Notes under the pieces: model-generated | Databases searched by the model: none | What the model was told of the DNA's origin: nothing | The model's input: the letters and a program-made list of their open reading frames with translations, nothing else | Shown here: positions 9,136-18,076 of the stretch, in pieces | How the letters are laid out: every line of letters begins with the position of its first letter | How positions within the stretch are numbered: position 1 is the first letter of the stretch | Assembly: GCF_040364665.1 (NCBI RefSeq) | Contig: NZ_BAABWX010000001.1 | Location: 496,001 to 560,000, forward strand | DNA length: 64,000 bases | Direction of reading: 5' to 3' | Origin: Cognatishimia sp. WU-CL00825 | GTDB lineage: Bacteria > Pseudomonadota > Alphaproteobacteria > Rhodobacterales > Rhodobacteraceae | Translations under genes and position numbers: made by a program

Positions 9136-9627
9136 GTGATTACACTTGCACAAGAAACCAAAGAAGATTGGTGGGAAGTTGAGGCCCTGTACGATCTGTG
9201 TTTTGCGCCGGGTCGTGAAGCATTGTCGTCTTATCGGTTGCGCGATGGGGCGCCGCCGGTGCCCGAACTTTCGTTGGTTGCAAGAGACACCGACAATATT
9301 TTAGCGGGGGCAATCCGGTATTGGCCGGTGGACGTTGGCAAACATGCTGCATTGTTGCTGGGGCCAGTTGCCGTGCACCCCACGCGGCAAGGCGAAGGAT
9401 TGGGTGGTTTTCTCATTGGTGAAAGCCTGTTGATCGCAGCCTCATTGGGGTGGACACGGGTGATTTTGGTGGGAGACGCGCCATATTATCAACGGTTTGG
9501 CTTTGCGCGGCTTCAAGACGTCACAATGCCCCCTCCAACCAATCCGGACCGGGTGTTGGGTATTTCTTTGGTGCATGATGCATGGCGTGATGTCGCGGGC
9601 AACGTATCAGCCATTAAAGAGCCTTGA
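9136..9627 (+). CDS. GNAT family N-acetyltransferase (YhbS-like)
   Basis: Acetyltransferase of 163 residues. The acetyl-CoA loop is visible in VAVHPTRQGEGLGGFLIGE (about residues 77-95), followed by the ILVGDAPYYQRFGF segment typical of YhbS-type GNAT proteins. The start is GTG at 9136 with AAGGG seven bases upstream. Divergent from the flavin reductase gene and just upstream of the ecsC-like gene. Substrate unknown. Confidence 0.87.
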   Translation: MITLAQETKEDWWEVEALYDLCFAPGREALSSYRLRDGAPPVPELSLVARDTDNILAGAIRYWPVDVGKHAALLLGPVAVHPTRQGEGLGGFLIGESLLIAASLGWTRVILVGDAPYYQRFGFARLQDVTMPPPTNPDRVLGISLVHDAWRDVAGNVSAIKEP

Positions 9628-9669
9628 AATACCCTGCTTAACTTCCCAGCTTGAAACAGGGAGGACGCG

Positions 9670-10431
9670 ATGCGGGACAATGAAATAATCACTGTTGATA
9701 TCGAATTAGAATTGCAGGCCCTGGTACAGCGTTATCAGCGCGCTGGCGGAGTTGGTATCGATGTTCTGAATCTATTGGGTGCCCAGGCGGACGGGCTGGT
9801 AGAGCGTTTGCCTTCAGCTGTCAAAGACAGTTTAGAGGCGGCAACCGAAGCCGCATTAAGGCAGGCCATGCGGGCTGCGCACGGGTCCCGGCGTGTAGTC
9901 GGTGAGCAAAAAGGATGGCTGCATACCGCATTGGCGACGGCTTTGGGGGCGGCCGGTGGGGCTGGTGGTGTGCCAACTGCCCTGGCAGAACTTCCCATAA
10001 CCACCACAATTCTGTTGCGCAGTATTCAAGATGTTGCAGTGGAATATGGTTTTGATCCGGAATCCGATAACGTGCAATTTGACTGCGTTCAGGTTTTTGG
10101 TGCGGCGGGCCCTCTGGCAAGCGACGATGGCGCTGATTTGGCGTTCTTGGGTGCACGCATCGCGCTTACCAGTGGTGGTGTGCAGCGCATGGCAGCCATG
10201 GTCGCCCCCCGATTGGCGGCGGTCATGGGGCAGAAATTAGCTGCCCAAGCTGTACCAGTTATCGGCGCGGCTGCGGGGGCGGCGACAAATTATGCCTATA
10301 CAACCTATTACCGCGAAATTGCGCATGTCCACTTTGGATTGCGAAAGCTCGCCATTGATGGCGATGTCTCGCATACGGACCTTATCCAGTCTTTTCGGGA
10401 AAAACTTGTTCCTGAAATCGAAGCTGACTAG
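9670..10431 (+). CDS. EcsC family protein
   Basis: 253-residue protein of the EcsC family. Signature features are the amphipathic or membrane-associated helices rich in Ala/Gly (residues about 80-105 and 175-215) and the LPITTTILLRSIQDVAVEYG segment. Bacillus EcsC sits with the EcsAB ABC transporter, but no transporter is adjacent here, so it is an orphan. The ATG has a strong GGGAGG site eight bases upstream. It converges with ptsP, only five bases apart. Function unknown. Confidence 0.85.
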   Translation: MRDNEIITVDIELELQALVQRYQRAGGVGIDVLNLLGAQADGLVERLPSAVKDSLEAATEAALRQAMRAAHGSRRVVGEQKGWLHTALATALGAAGGAGGVPTALAELPITTTILLRSIQDVAVEYGFDPESDNVQFDCVQVFGAAGPLASDDGADLAFLGARIALTSGGVQRMAAMVAPRLAAVMGQKLAAQAVPVIGAAAGAATNYAYTTYYREIAHVHFGLRKLAIDGDVSHTDLIQSFREKLVPEIEAD

Positions 10432-10436
10432 GCGGG

Positions 10437-12683
10437 CTATTTTGAGGCATTGCGCAAATATTCCATGACCGCAGGGCGAACGGTCTCGGCTCCTGCATCG
10501 CGTTGTGTTTCGATTACAGTACGCAATTCTTCTAAATTTGTGCGTCTTATTAGGCTTTTAACAGGCCCAATTGAAGCGGGTCGCATGGATAATGTTTGCA
10601 GTCCCATTGCTGCGAAACACAAAGCTTCGACGGGTCTGCCAGCGTCTTCACCACAAAAGCTTAGCGGTGTGTCAGTGCTTGCAGCGCGTTTGACGATGCC
10701 TTCAATAAAGGTCAGGAAACTAACGTTCAGGGTGTCGTAGCGTCGGCGCACGCGCTCATTTTCACGATCTGCGGCAAAAAAGAATTGCTTAAGGTCGTTG
10801 CCGCCGATTGACAAGAAATCGACCTCTTCAAAAAACCGTTGCGGCGCAAAGGCCAACGATGGGGTTTCAAGCATCGCGCCCACTTTTAGATCCTTGGGGA
10901 TCACATGCCCGAGAATTTTTTCTCGTTCGACAGCTTTGTCCATTTCTGCCTTGGCAGCGGTGAATTCGCCACGCTGTGCGATGAAAGGAAACATTACTGT
11001 CATTGGACGGCCCTTTGCGGCGCGCAGCAAAGCCTGAAGCTGCATACGCAGAACACCCGGCTTATCAAGCCCAACACGAATAGCACGCCAGCCCAAGGCG
11101 GGGTTCGGTTCGTCCTGAGGGGCCATATACGGCAGGACTTTATCTGACCCGATATCAAGAGTCCGAAAAACCACGGTCTTGCCATCAGCGGAGTCCATTA
11201 CGTGGGCGTAAAGCTCTGCAAGTTCGGTGCGTTTTGGCATTTGATTTCGGATCAAGAACTGCAATTCAGTACGGAACAGCCCGACGCCCTCGGCTCCAGA
11301 ACTAGCGAGCGAGGGTAGGTCTGCCATAAGGCCAGCATTCATTTTCAATGTAATGGTCTGCCCATCCAATGACTTTGCTGGCTTGTCACGTATCGATGTG
11401 TAGCGTTCCTGAGCATTTGCGCGCATCGCGATTTTGTCGCGGAACGCTGTGATTACAGAATCATCGGGTCTCAGATGCACTACGCCCTGATCACCGTCGA
11501 GCAGGATATGGTCACCGTTTAGCGATTCGGTCGTGATGTTATGGGCATGTACAATGAGAGGGATCGCCAAAGCTCGGGCAACAATGGCAGCATGAGAGCC
11601 AACAGAGCCTTCTTCCAGCACAACACCGCGCAGTTTACGTCCATATTCCAGCAATTCTGCTGGGCCAATATTGCGGGCAATTAGGATTGGATCATCCGGC
11701 ATATCAGCACCGGTGTCGCTTCCTTGGCCGGTTAGAATGCGCAAAAGACGATTGGATAGATCATCCAGATCATGCAGTCGGTCGCGCAAATAAGCATCAG
11801 TTGCCTGTGACATGCGCGTTCGCGCCGCGGACTGCTCTTTTTCGACCGCGGCTTCCGCTGAAAGGCCCTTGGCAATATCTTGCTCCATACGCTTAAGCCA
11901 GCCTTTGGAGTTCGCAAACATGCGGTAAGCTTCGAGAACCTGCAGTTGCTCTTTGTCGCCTCCAGCTGCACCAGAGAGCATCCGGTCAACACCAACGCGT
12001 AGCTCTTCAATTGCGCCTGTTAGCCGAACCTGCTCGGCCTCTGGGTCATCAGCAATCGGGTTTGTCACAACAACCCGCGGCTCATGCAACCAAACATGAC
12101 CCTCTGCAGCGCCTTCTTGGGCCGTACCACCGTCGATGGAGACTGACTGTTGGTGCAAGGGCGACAGGGCAGCGCCATCGCCGACAAATGCGCCAAGTTC
12201 GGTCATTTCGGCCAGAACCATGGCGACCACTTCAAGGGCATAGATTTCGTCAGAGGAAAAATTGCGCGCCACTTTGGATTGCACGACCAGAACGCCCAGC
12301 TTTTCGCCAAGCCGTTGGATTGGGATGCCGCAAAAGGAGGTGTAAATTTCTTCGCCTGTCTCGGGCATATAGCGAAACCCGGCCTCGTTGGGGGCGTCCG
12401 CTGTATTCACGATGCGCGATTTTTTTGCGACAAAACCAACAAGCCCTTCGCCCATACGCAACCGTGTTTTATGCACCGCATCAGATCGCAGACCTTCTGT
12501 GGCGCAGAGTTCAAGTGTGTCTTTGTCGCGAAACAGATAGATGGAACAGACTTCAGTGCCCATCGAAACAGCGATGAGTTTGGTGATCTTATCAAGCCGC
12601 GCCTGACCGGCGCTGTCCTCGGCCATTGCCTCGCGCAAGCGGCCAAGCAATTTGCGGCTTTCGCTGTCCGTTCTTTCCGGCAT
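10437..12683 (-). CDS. ptsP: phosphoenolpyruvate-protein phosphotransferase of the nitrogen PTS (enzyme I-Ntr)
   Basis: First phosphoryl carrier of the nitrogen-related PTS: autophosphorylates with PEP and passes phosphate to NPr. Order of domains in 748 residues: GAF sensor (about residues 20-165), PTS enzyme I N-terminal and PEP-utiliser mobile domain with the phospho-histidine in GSHAAIVARA (His364), and the C-terminal PEP-binding TIM barrel. The ATG at 12683 gives the same length as E. coli PtsP; 13 more upstream codons are open but not needed. Directly downstream of lysC on the same strand, a conserved order in this family of bacteria. NPr and EIIA-Ntr partners are not in the window. Confidence 0.96.
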   Translation of the reverse strand: MPERTDSESRKLLGRLREAMAEDSAGQARLDKITKLIAVSMGTEVCSIYLFRDKDTLELCATEGLRSDAVHKTRLRMGEGLVGFVAKKSRIVNTADAPNEAGFRYMPETGEEIYTSFCGIPIQRLGEKLGVLVVQSKVARNFSSDEIYALEVVAMVLAEMTELGAFVGDGAALSPLHQQSVSIDGGTAQEGAAEGHVWLHEPRVVVTNPIADDPEAEQVRLTGAIEELRVGVDRMLSGAAGGDKEQLQVLEAYRMFANSKGWLKRMEQDIAKGLSAEAAVEKEQSAARTRMSQATDAYLRDRLHDLDDLSNRLLRILTGQGSDTGADMPDDPILIARNIGPAELLEYGRKLRGVVLEEGSVGSHAAIVARALAIPLIVHAHNITTESLNGDHILLDGDQGVVHLRPDDSVITAFRDKIAMRANAQERYTSIRDKPAKSLDGQTITLKMNAGLMADLPSLASSGAEGVGLFRTELQFLIRNQMPKRTELAELYAHVMDSADGKTVVFRTLDIGSDKVLPYMAPQDEPNPALGWRAIRVGLDKPGVLRMQLQALLRAAKGRPMTVMFPFIAQRGEFTAAKAEMDKAVEREKILGHVIPKDLKVGAMLETPSLAFAPQRFFEEVDFLSIGGNDLKQFFFAADRENERVRRRYDTLNVSFLTFIEGIVKRAASTDTPLSFCGEDAGRPVEALCFAAMGLQTLSMRPASIGPVKSLIRRTNLEELRTVIETQRDAGAETVRPAVMEYLRNASK

Positions 12684-12744
12684 GTTTGTCCACCCATATT
12701 GCGTGCCCATATTTTCGGGCACATAATGTGGTGCGCGCGATTAG

Positions 12745-13980
12745 CTAGGCAGCGTTCTCTAGTTCGAATGCATCATGCAGGGCTTGGACAGCAAGTTCCA
12801 TGTATTTCCGGTCAACAAGCACAGAAATTTTGATTTCTGACGTGGTAATAACTTTAATGTTTATTCCTTCATCAGAAAGAACTTTGAACATTTTGGCCGC
12901 AACGCCAGATTGTGATCGCATGCCAATCCCAACAACCGAAACCTTTGCGACGTCTTGATCTGTCACTAGGTCAGTATAGTTGATTTCATTGCCCTTGATG
13001 GCGTCCATCGCGGTTTCGGCGCGTTGAATTTGTTCGGTGGGCAGGCTGAAGGTCATATTGGTGCGCCCGTCTTCGGAGATGTCTTGCACAATCATATCAA
13101 CATTGACGCCAGCTTCGGACAGAGAGCCGAAAATGATAGAGGCGATACCGGGACGGTCAGCGACCGACCTTAAGGTCATCTGAGCTTCGTCACGAGAATA
13201 AGCAACACCGGCTACTACATTGGATTCCATGATTTCTTCCTCATCGCAGACGAGCGTTCCTGCCGCGTCAGATTGTTCTTCAAACGAGCTTAGCACGCGC
13301 AACTTTACCTTGTAGCGCATCGCAAGTTCCACAGATCTGGTCTGTAGTACTTTGGCCCCAAGCGACGCCAGCTCAAGCATCTCTTCAAAGGCAATCTTAT
13401 CGAGCTTACGTGCTTTTTGGCAAATGCGTGGGTCTGTTGTGTAAACTCCATCAACATCGGTGTAGATGTCACAACGTTCCGCGCCAAAGGCGGCTGCAAA
13501 GGCAACCGCAGTTGTATCAGACCCGCCGCGACCAAGTGTTGTTATCCGGCCTTCTGGGCTAACACCCTGAAAACCGGCGACTACAGCGACGCGCATGCCT
13601 TCGGCAAATTTGGCATTAATGTTTTCCGGCGGAATGTCTTCGATGCGCGCTTGACTGTGCGCCGAAGTGGTTTGCACCGGTACTTGCCAACCTTGCCAAC
13701 TGCGCGCGGGAACATTCATCTCTTGTAATGTCAGCGCCATAAGGCCAGCCGTCACATTTTCGCCAGAGCTTACAACCGCATCGTATTCGCGTGCATCAAA
13801 CAAAGGAGAGGTTTCGCCAACCCAACCCACAAGTTCGTTGGTCTTTCCGGACATAGCCGATACGATAACGATGACGTCGTAGCCTTTTGCCACTTCGACA
13901 CCGACACGCTTTGCAGCACGGCGGATACGATCCAGATTTGCGACCGAGGTGCCGCCGAATTTCATTACCAATGTGGGCAT
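12745..13980 (-). CDS. lysC: aspartate kinase
   Basis: Phosphorylates aspartate, the first step toward lysine, diaminopimelate, threonine and methionine. The N-terminal kinase motif MKFGGTSV (residues 6-13), the GRGGSDTTAVAFAAAF segment near residue 150 and two C-terminal ACT domains (about 265-405) identify a single-domain-kinase type subject to amino acid feedback; 411 residues is normal. ATG at 13980 with AGGA ten bases upstream. It feeds both threonine (thrC in this window) and the diaminopimelate used by MurE. A 35-codon ORF with a strong ribosome binding site lies 42 bases upstream. Confidence 0.97.
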   Translation of the reverse strand: MPTLVMKFGGTSVANLDRIRRAAKRVGVEVAKGYDVIVIVSAMSGKTNELVGWVGETSPLFDAREYDAVVSSGENVTAGLMALTLQEMNVPARSWQGWQVPVQTTSAHSQARIEDIPPENINAKFAEGMRVAVVAGFQGVSPEGRITTLGRGGSDTTAVAFAAAFGAERCDIYTDVDGVYTTDPRICQKARKLDKIAFEEMLELASLGAKVLQTRSVELAMRYKVKLRVLSSFEEQSDAAGTLVCDEEEIMESNVVAGVAYSRDEAQMTLRSVADRPGIASIIFGSLSEAGVNVDMIVQDISEDGRTNMTFSLPTEQIQRAETAMDAIKGNEINYTDLVTDQDVAKVSVVGIGMRSQSGVAAKMFKVLSDEGINIKVITTSEIKISVLVDRKYMELAVQALHDAFELENAA

Positions 13981-14022
13981 GGTTTTAGGGTCCTGCCATT
14001 TCTCTCCGGGTTGGGAGGCGGT

Positions 14023-14130
14023 TTACGCCTTGCGATCCACAGAGACAAGCGCAGGCAGCCCGTCAGGAACGCCAAATTTACAAATAGTGCTGATTTTTCT
14101 AAGTTCGGATAGGGCCCTTGCTTGCTTCAT
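14023..14130 (-). CDS. small ORF of 35 codons upstream of lysC, function unknown
   Basis: ATG at 14130 is preceded by GGAGG eight bases upstream, one of the better ribosome binding sites in the window. The product starts MKQARALSELRKISTICKFG and ends VDRKA, with no transmembrane segment or known motif. It ends 42 bases before the lysC start and points the same way, so it could be a small protein or a leader ORF coupled to lysC. It has no run of Lys, Thr or Met codons, which argues against classical attenuation. Not recognised; the case rests on the ribosome binding site and position. Confidence 0.45.
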   Translation of the reverse strand: MKQARALSELRKISTICKFGVPDGLPALVSVDRKA

Positions 14131-14217
14131 TGGAACTGCCTCCAACTTAGCAGAAATCTAGGGTCTTCCTATGCCGATAAGGAGCCTTAGCCACATTGGA
14201 GAAGCTCAGATTCGCAA

Positions 14218-14861
14218 CTAATAGGGATGCTCGTGCCCGTCTCGTGTCTTAAAGCAACCGGTTGTTTCAAGCGAGAGTTCATCAAAGCGTGCCATAAGGC
14301 CGTCGGCTGATTGATCTTTTGTGATCTCGGCATTGGTACCGCCCATGTCTGTAGAAACCCAACCCGGATGATAGATGCCAACGGCGATGCCGTCAGATTT
14401 AAAGTCCGTGGCCAAATTTCGTCCCAGGTTTAATGCGGCAGCTTTAGAAGCTCGGTAGATAAAGCTGCCACCCGGGGCATGAGTTTGACTGGCCATTTGG
14501 CTGGAAATGATTGCAATTTTCGGTTCGGCTGCGCGCTTTAGGTTTGGCAGCAAGGTTTTGATAGTCAGATAAACGCCGGTGACATTGGCGGCAAATGTAC
14601 TAGACCAAAGCTGGGGATCGTAACCTGTTTCCAAGCAATGTCCCTTGTTCAATTAAACGCCAGCATTACAAATCAAGCTGTCTACTGTCTGATTGTGGAG
14701 TGTGTTCTTCAAATTGGCGAAATCCGCTTCTTTGGCACGTCAAGATCGATAAAAGGGATCTTTTTTCTTGCTGTACCGCTGAATTTGTTGCCGCGACTTT
14801 GAAAGCGTGTGTAAGGCGCGTGCCCAATGCCACGATTGGCCACTGTGATAACCGTGTGCAT
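14218..14861 (-). pseudogene. decayed short-chain dehydrogenase/reductase gene
   Basis: Three pieces of one SDR can be read on this strand. From ATG 14861, HTVITVANRGIG is the Rossmann motif with the usual TGxxxGIG first glycine changed to Val, and GTARKKIPFIDLDV follows. A one-base loss near 14735 shifts the frame to DFANLKNTL and LICNAGV (the NAG motif), which is then cut by an in-frame TAA at about 14655. The rest (SSQMAS, then YRASKAAALNLGRNLA, the YxxxK active site) runs to a normal end at 14218. Frameshift plus stop plus motif loss make a functional product unlikely. The intact family member would be about 215 residues. Confidence 0.85.
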
Positions 14862-14879
14862 ATGGTGCTTTCATTTCTG

Positions 14880-15335
14880 TTAGTTTGACTTGCGCCCTGG
14901 ACGGAATGGAAGTGGCGCAACAGGAATGCCATCTTCTATCAGGCTTTTTGCTTCTTGCGCATTTGCCTCGCCATAAATGGCTCTTTCAGGCGCATCGCCG
15001 GTATGTATTGCGCGTGCCTCGTTGGCAAAATTGCCGCCTACATAATCTGAATTGGCTTCAACTTGTTTCTTGAGTTCAGCAAGGGCTTGTTCAGAAGGGG
15101 ACGCGGGCCCCGACAATGGCTTATCTTCGGCAATCTCTGTGGATGCTTCGGTTACCTCCGAAGCTGACCGAGCTGGTCGAACGCGTGGGGCCATAATGGC
15201 TTTGCTGACTTGTGTGTCACCACATATCGCGCAAGACACCATGCCCGCGGACTTGAGCTTGTCAAACGCGCTCGCCGACTGAAACCAGCTGTCAAATCGA
15301 TGGTTTTGTGCGCATTTTAGAGAGTATTGGATCAT
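14880..15335 (-). CDS. DUF1178 family protein
   Basis: Conserved alphaproteobacterial protein of 151 residues with no known function. The N-terminus MIQYSLKC and the paired cysteines SCAICGD (Cys35 and Cys38) with Cys8 suggest a small zinc-binding module; the middle is low complexity and acidic (residues 60-100). It commonly lies next to a Nudix hydrolase gene in related bacteria, as here. ATG at 15335. Cytoplasmic by absence of signal or membrane segments. Confidence 0.9.
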   Translation of the reverse strand: MIQYSLKCAQNHRFDSWFQSASAFDKLKSAGMVSCAICGDTQVSKAIMAPRVRPARSASEVTEASTEIAEDKPLSGPASPSEQALAELKKQVEANSDYVGGNFANEARAIHTGDAPERAIYGEANAQEAKSLIEDGIPVAPLPFRPGRKSN

Positions 15336-15414
15336 TTAATTTGGCCTAACGTCTTATGCCAACCTAATATTTGTCAGTGTTGGTATCAAGATAAATGCAG
15401 ATTTTTACACGTCG

Positions 15415-15927
15415 CTATTTCAGGACATGTGGATCGAACGTTTCAATGATCTTTACGAGCTCAGGTTCTTTTACAAGTTTTGCAGCTTTTTTTTGTGAGA
15501 ACCATTTGCGTTTGCGTTGGCCCTTTTCGGGAAAGTCTTTTTCCAAACGTTTGGCGCGAAGAGGATAAACCATAACAAGGCAGGGCAACGAGCGCTCAAT
15601 CGAGGTGTTTTTATAATAGGAAAACACACCCAAGCATTGTGGAAGCGCTTTTCCTCGAATACCGGCTTCTTCCCAGGCCTCCTGCGCGGCGGCTTCGGCA
15701 GGGCGTTTCCCCAACATTGGCCAACCTTTAGGTATGATCCAACGTCCGGTGCGGCGGCTGGTAATCAACAGGATTTGAATCTTCCCATTACGCACGCGAT
15801 AGATCAGCGCTGCGAATTGCGTTCGTACTTCGCGCTTGCGTGCTTTGCGGATAGCGATGGGAAGTTGAATGGCCATATGCGATGTCACGGTTTCTGTCCG
15901 GATTTCTTCTCGTTGTTGTCTAAGCAT
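15415..15927 (-). CDS. Nudix hydrolase (DIPP-like subgroup)
   Basis: Predicted hydrolase of nucleoside diphosphate-linked substrates. The GRWIIPKGWPM strand and the following QEAWEEAGI helix define the Nudix box. Compared with the GX5EX7REUXEEXGU consensus, the first Glu position is Lys and the Arg is Gln, while the catalytic EExG pair is intact; from memory this WPKGWPM subgroup in alphaproteobacteria often departs from consensus. The start is uncertain: TTG 15951, ATG 15927 and ATG 15876 are all open and none has a good ribosome binding site; family length favours one of the two ATGs. Upstream of DUF1178 on the same strand. Confidence 0.85.
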   Translation of the reverse strand: MLRQQREEIRTETVTSHMAIQLPIAIRKARKREVRTQFAALIYRVRNGKIQILLITSRRTGRWIIPKGWPMLGKRPAEAAAQEAWEEAGIRGKALPQCLGVFSYYKNTSIERSLPCLVMVYPLRAKRLEKDFPEKGQRKRKWFSQKKAAKLVKEPELVKIIETFDPHVLK

Positions 15928-16254
15928 AGGCCGACGATCGAAAAAGGCCAAGAGTCTCTAGCTGGATGGGAATGCGTGGGACAGGTGGTCCATCATGGGG
16001 TTGTGCGCTGTTTTGTGGAAAGTCAGGCGGGTAATTCGTGAGTAATTCGGTCATTTTGTAAGACGTGTGACGAAATTCCGCAAAATTTTTCTCAATTTCT
16101 GGGAAATCATGGACTATTTTCTGAGTTGACCCGCCTTGACTATATTTAGTTTTTGTCGTTCGTGGCTGTCTATATCTGGTGGTTATTTCTCAAAAATTCG
16201 AATGTTTAAGTATCGTGATGTTCGTTTTGTTGTGTGTTTGGTAGAATTTTGGAC

Positions 16255-16513
16255 AAAAAAGCTATTGATTTCCATGAATTCCCATGGCATCCCTGTAAGC
16301 ACGATGAGGACGGGAAATAAGGGGCGCTAAACGACCCCGCAAAGAAAATCCCAAGTCAGGTTTCATACAGGCCCCGATTTCATCGAATGAGAGATCCGGC
16401 GCGCGGGCGAGCAGACATCCCCCCAGGTGGCGCGCGCAGCTGGACATACCCGCAAAGCGGGACGAGGGCGGCGAATTGGGCAGTGGCAGCAGCTCAATTC
16501 GCCGTTTCGTTTC
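16255..16513 (+). ncRNA. candidate UpsM-like small RNA / structured dcw leader
   Basis: In Rhodobacter sphaeroides the abundant sRNA UpsM is made from the mraZ 5' leader by partial termination ahead of the dcw cluster, and is reported to be conserved in Rhodobacteraceae. This region has the same position and fitting architecture: GCGCGC arms around 16399-16404 and 16432-16437, a CCCGC-AAA-GCGGG hairpin at 16449-16461, and a final 9-base stem followed by a T-rich stretch just before mraZ. Primary sequence identity to UpsM was not tested; both ends are approximate, the 5' end resting only on a TAGAAT box at 16242. Confidence 0.5.
16470..16513 (+). terminator. terminator-like hairpin between mraZ leader and mraZ
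   Basis: GGCGAATTG at 16470-16478 pairs perfectly with CAATTCGCC at 16495-16503, extendable by one further C-G pair, followed by GTTTCGTTTC. The tail is interrupted by C/G, so termination may be partial, as needed for read-through into the dcw genes. Confidence 0.55.
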
Positions 16514-16562
16514 GGGCGGCACGCAACACGATGTGGGGTCAATAGAAGGACCGGGTCAGGCA

Positions 16563-17066
16563 GTGGCACGCAGGTTCAGAGGCGAAAGCCACCATAAGGT
16601 GGATACGAAGGGCAGGGTGTCTATCCCGGCCTCGTTTCGTCGTGTGCTTGAGGCGGCCGACCCAAATTGGAAATCGGGTGAAACCCCAGAGCTAGTGATC
16701 GTTTATGGGGATCATCGCCGCAATTACCTTGAGTGCTATACAATGGAAGCCATTGAGGAGGTCGATGAAAAGATCGACGCCTTGCCGCGTGGTTCCATGG
16801 AGCGGAAAATGCTTCAACGCCTGTTTCATGGTCAGTCGTTCCCAACGACTGTTGATGAAACAGGCCGTTTGGTTCTGCCTGCAAAGCTGAGAAAAAAGAT
16901 CGATCTGGATAAAGAGGCGTTTTTTATCGCAGCGGGCGACACGTTCCAGATTTGGAAGACCGAAACTTATGAGCAGGAAGAGTTATCAAAAACCGAGGAA
17001 TGGTTGGATGAGCTTCCTGATGATTTTGATCCGTTAGTCTTTTTAGACCAACAAAAGGAGAGCTAG
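16563..17066 (+). CDS. mraZ: division/cell wall cluster transcriptional regulator MraZ
   Basis: DNA-binding regulator of the dcw cluster built from two SpoVT-AbrB half domains: [15 protein letters not shown] near residue 11 and [15 protein letters not shown] near residue 90, each with the conserved D-x3-R pattern. In E. coli MraZ represses the dcw promoter. I start at GTG 16563 (VARRFRGES), giving 167 residues as usual; the open frame runs 29 codons further upstream into the structured leader, which I regard as non-coding. First gene of the dcw cluster, two bases before rsmH. Confidence 0.95.
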   Translation: MARRFRGESHHKVDTKGRVSIPASFRRVLEAADPNWKSGETPELVIVYGDHRRNYLECYTMEAIEEVDEKIDALPRGSMERKMLQRLFHGQSFPTTVDETGRLVLPAKLRKKIDLDKEAFFIAAGDTFQIWKTETYEQEELSKTEEWLDELPDDFDPLVFLDQQKES

Positions 17067-17068
17067 AA

Positions 17069-18076
17069 ATGCCGGGTAAGGCCACTTCAGCGTCAAACGC
17101 CCCGCATATTCCAGTGTTGTTGCGCCCATTGCTCGCCGCTATTGCGCCTGTTTCGGGGCGCTGGCTGGATGGCACTTTTGGCGCGGGTGGATATACTAAA
17201 GGTCTTTTGGAGGCCGGCGCTGACAAGGTTTATGGTGTTGATCGTGATCCGCTGGCGTTTGAAATGGCAGCGGACTGGGTTGTAGGCTATGGCGAGTGTA
17301 TCGAGCTTGTCGAGGGCGTGTTTTCCAAAATGGACGAATATGCCCAAGATCTGGACGGAGTGGTGCTGGATCTTGGTGTTAGCTCTATGCAGTTGGATAT
17401 GGCCGAACGCGGGTTTTCATTTATGCGCGACGGTCCTTTGGATATGCGTATGAGCCAAGACGGCCGATCGGCTGCGGATATCGTAAACACCGCATCCGAA
17501 GAAGAAATAGCAGACATTTTGTTTCACTACGGCGAAGAACGCGCAAGTCGCCGCATTGCGCGATCTATTGTGCGTGAGCGGGCGAATAAAAGCTTTGAGA
17601 GCACGCTGCAACTTGCTGAGATAATTGAGAAATGTCTTCCCCGCCCAAAGCCTGGACAAAGCCATGCTGCGACGCGAAGCTTTCAAGGCCTGCGCATTGC
17701 GGTGAATGATGAATATGGCGAGTTGTTCCGCGGGCTAATGGCGGCGGAACGCGCGTTAAAGCCAGGCGGTTTGTTGGCTGTTGTGACCTTTCATTCGATC
17801 GAAGACCGCATGGTTAAGAAATACATGCAGGCGCGGTCAGGGCGCATGGGTGGTGGCAACCGTTATGCACCAGAAGTTGTAAAAGAAGCGGCGGCCTTTG
17901 AGTTGCTGACCCGCAAAGCAGTGGGACCTGACGAGCAAGAATTAGACGAAAATCCAAGGTCCAGATCGGCCAAATTGCGGGTGGCGCGTCGTACGGATGC
18001 GGCTGCTGGTGGCGTGGATGGCAAAAAAATTGGGATGCCAATGCTCACCGTTGGTAAATCCGGGGGACGTAAGTGA
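17069..18076 (+). CDS. rsmH: 16S rRNA (cytosine(1402)-N(4))-methyltransferase
   Basis: Methylates N4 of C1402 in the 16S rRNA decoding centre using SAM. Family features: [10 protein letters not shown] at the N-terminus, the SAM-binding stretch [20 protein letters not shown] (about residues 32-51), [10 protein letters not shown] and [13 protein letters not shown]. 335 residues is slightly longer than the 313 of E. coli, through a C-terminal tail. Classical dcw position between mraZ and ftsL; the ATG at 17069 follows a GGAG site. Confidence 0.96.
   Translation: MPGKATSASNAPHIPVLLRPLLAAIAPVSGRWLDGTFGAGGYTKGLLEAGADKVYGVDRDPLAFEMAADWVVGYGECIELVEGVFSKMDEYAQDLDGVVLDLGVSSMQLDMAERGFSFMRDGPLDMRMSQDGRSAADIVNTASEEEIADILFHYGEERASRRIARSIVRERANKSFESTLQLAEIIEKCLPRPKPGQSHAATRSFQGLRIAVNDEYGELFRGLMAAERALKPGGLLAVVTFHSIEDRMVKKYMQARSGRMGGGNRYAPEVVKEAAAFELLTRKAVGPDEQELDENPRSRSAKLRVARRTDAAAGGVDGKKIGMPMLTVGKSGGRK

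Larger units (their letters stand above)
15928..16562 (+). other. long non-coding region upstream of mraZ
   Basis: More than 600 bases without a convincing gene between divergent Nudix and mraZ. The left half (to about 16250) is AT-rich relative to the neighbours and should hold promoters in both directions; TAGAAT at 16242-16247 is a -10-like box. The right half (about 16255-16515) is GC-rich and strongly structured; see the small RNA and terminator entries. Short open frames here lack ribosome binding sites. Confidence 0.6.

Noticed and set aside
14880..15073. Overlapping plus-strand frames near the DUF1178 gene
   Set aside because: Antisense shadows of the DUF1178 gene without start signals.
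15517..16041. 174-codon plus-strand frame over the Nudix gene
   Set aside because: Antisense to the Nudix box; no start signal.
16476..16562. N-terminal extension of mraZ
   Set aside because: The extra 29 codons lie in the terminator-like hairpin and do not resemble MraZ; the GTG at 16563 gives the normal length.
16521..16562. MraZ operator repeats (TGGG-type) before mraZ
   Set aside because: GGGTCA occurs twice, but spacing and sequence do not match the described triple repeats, so no operator is claimed.
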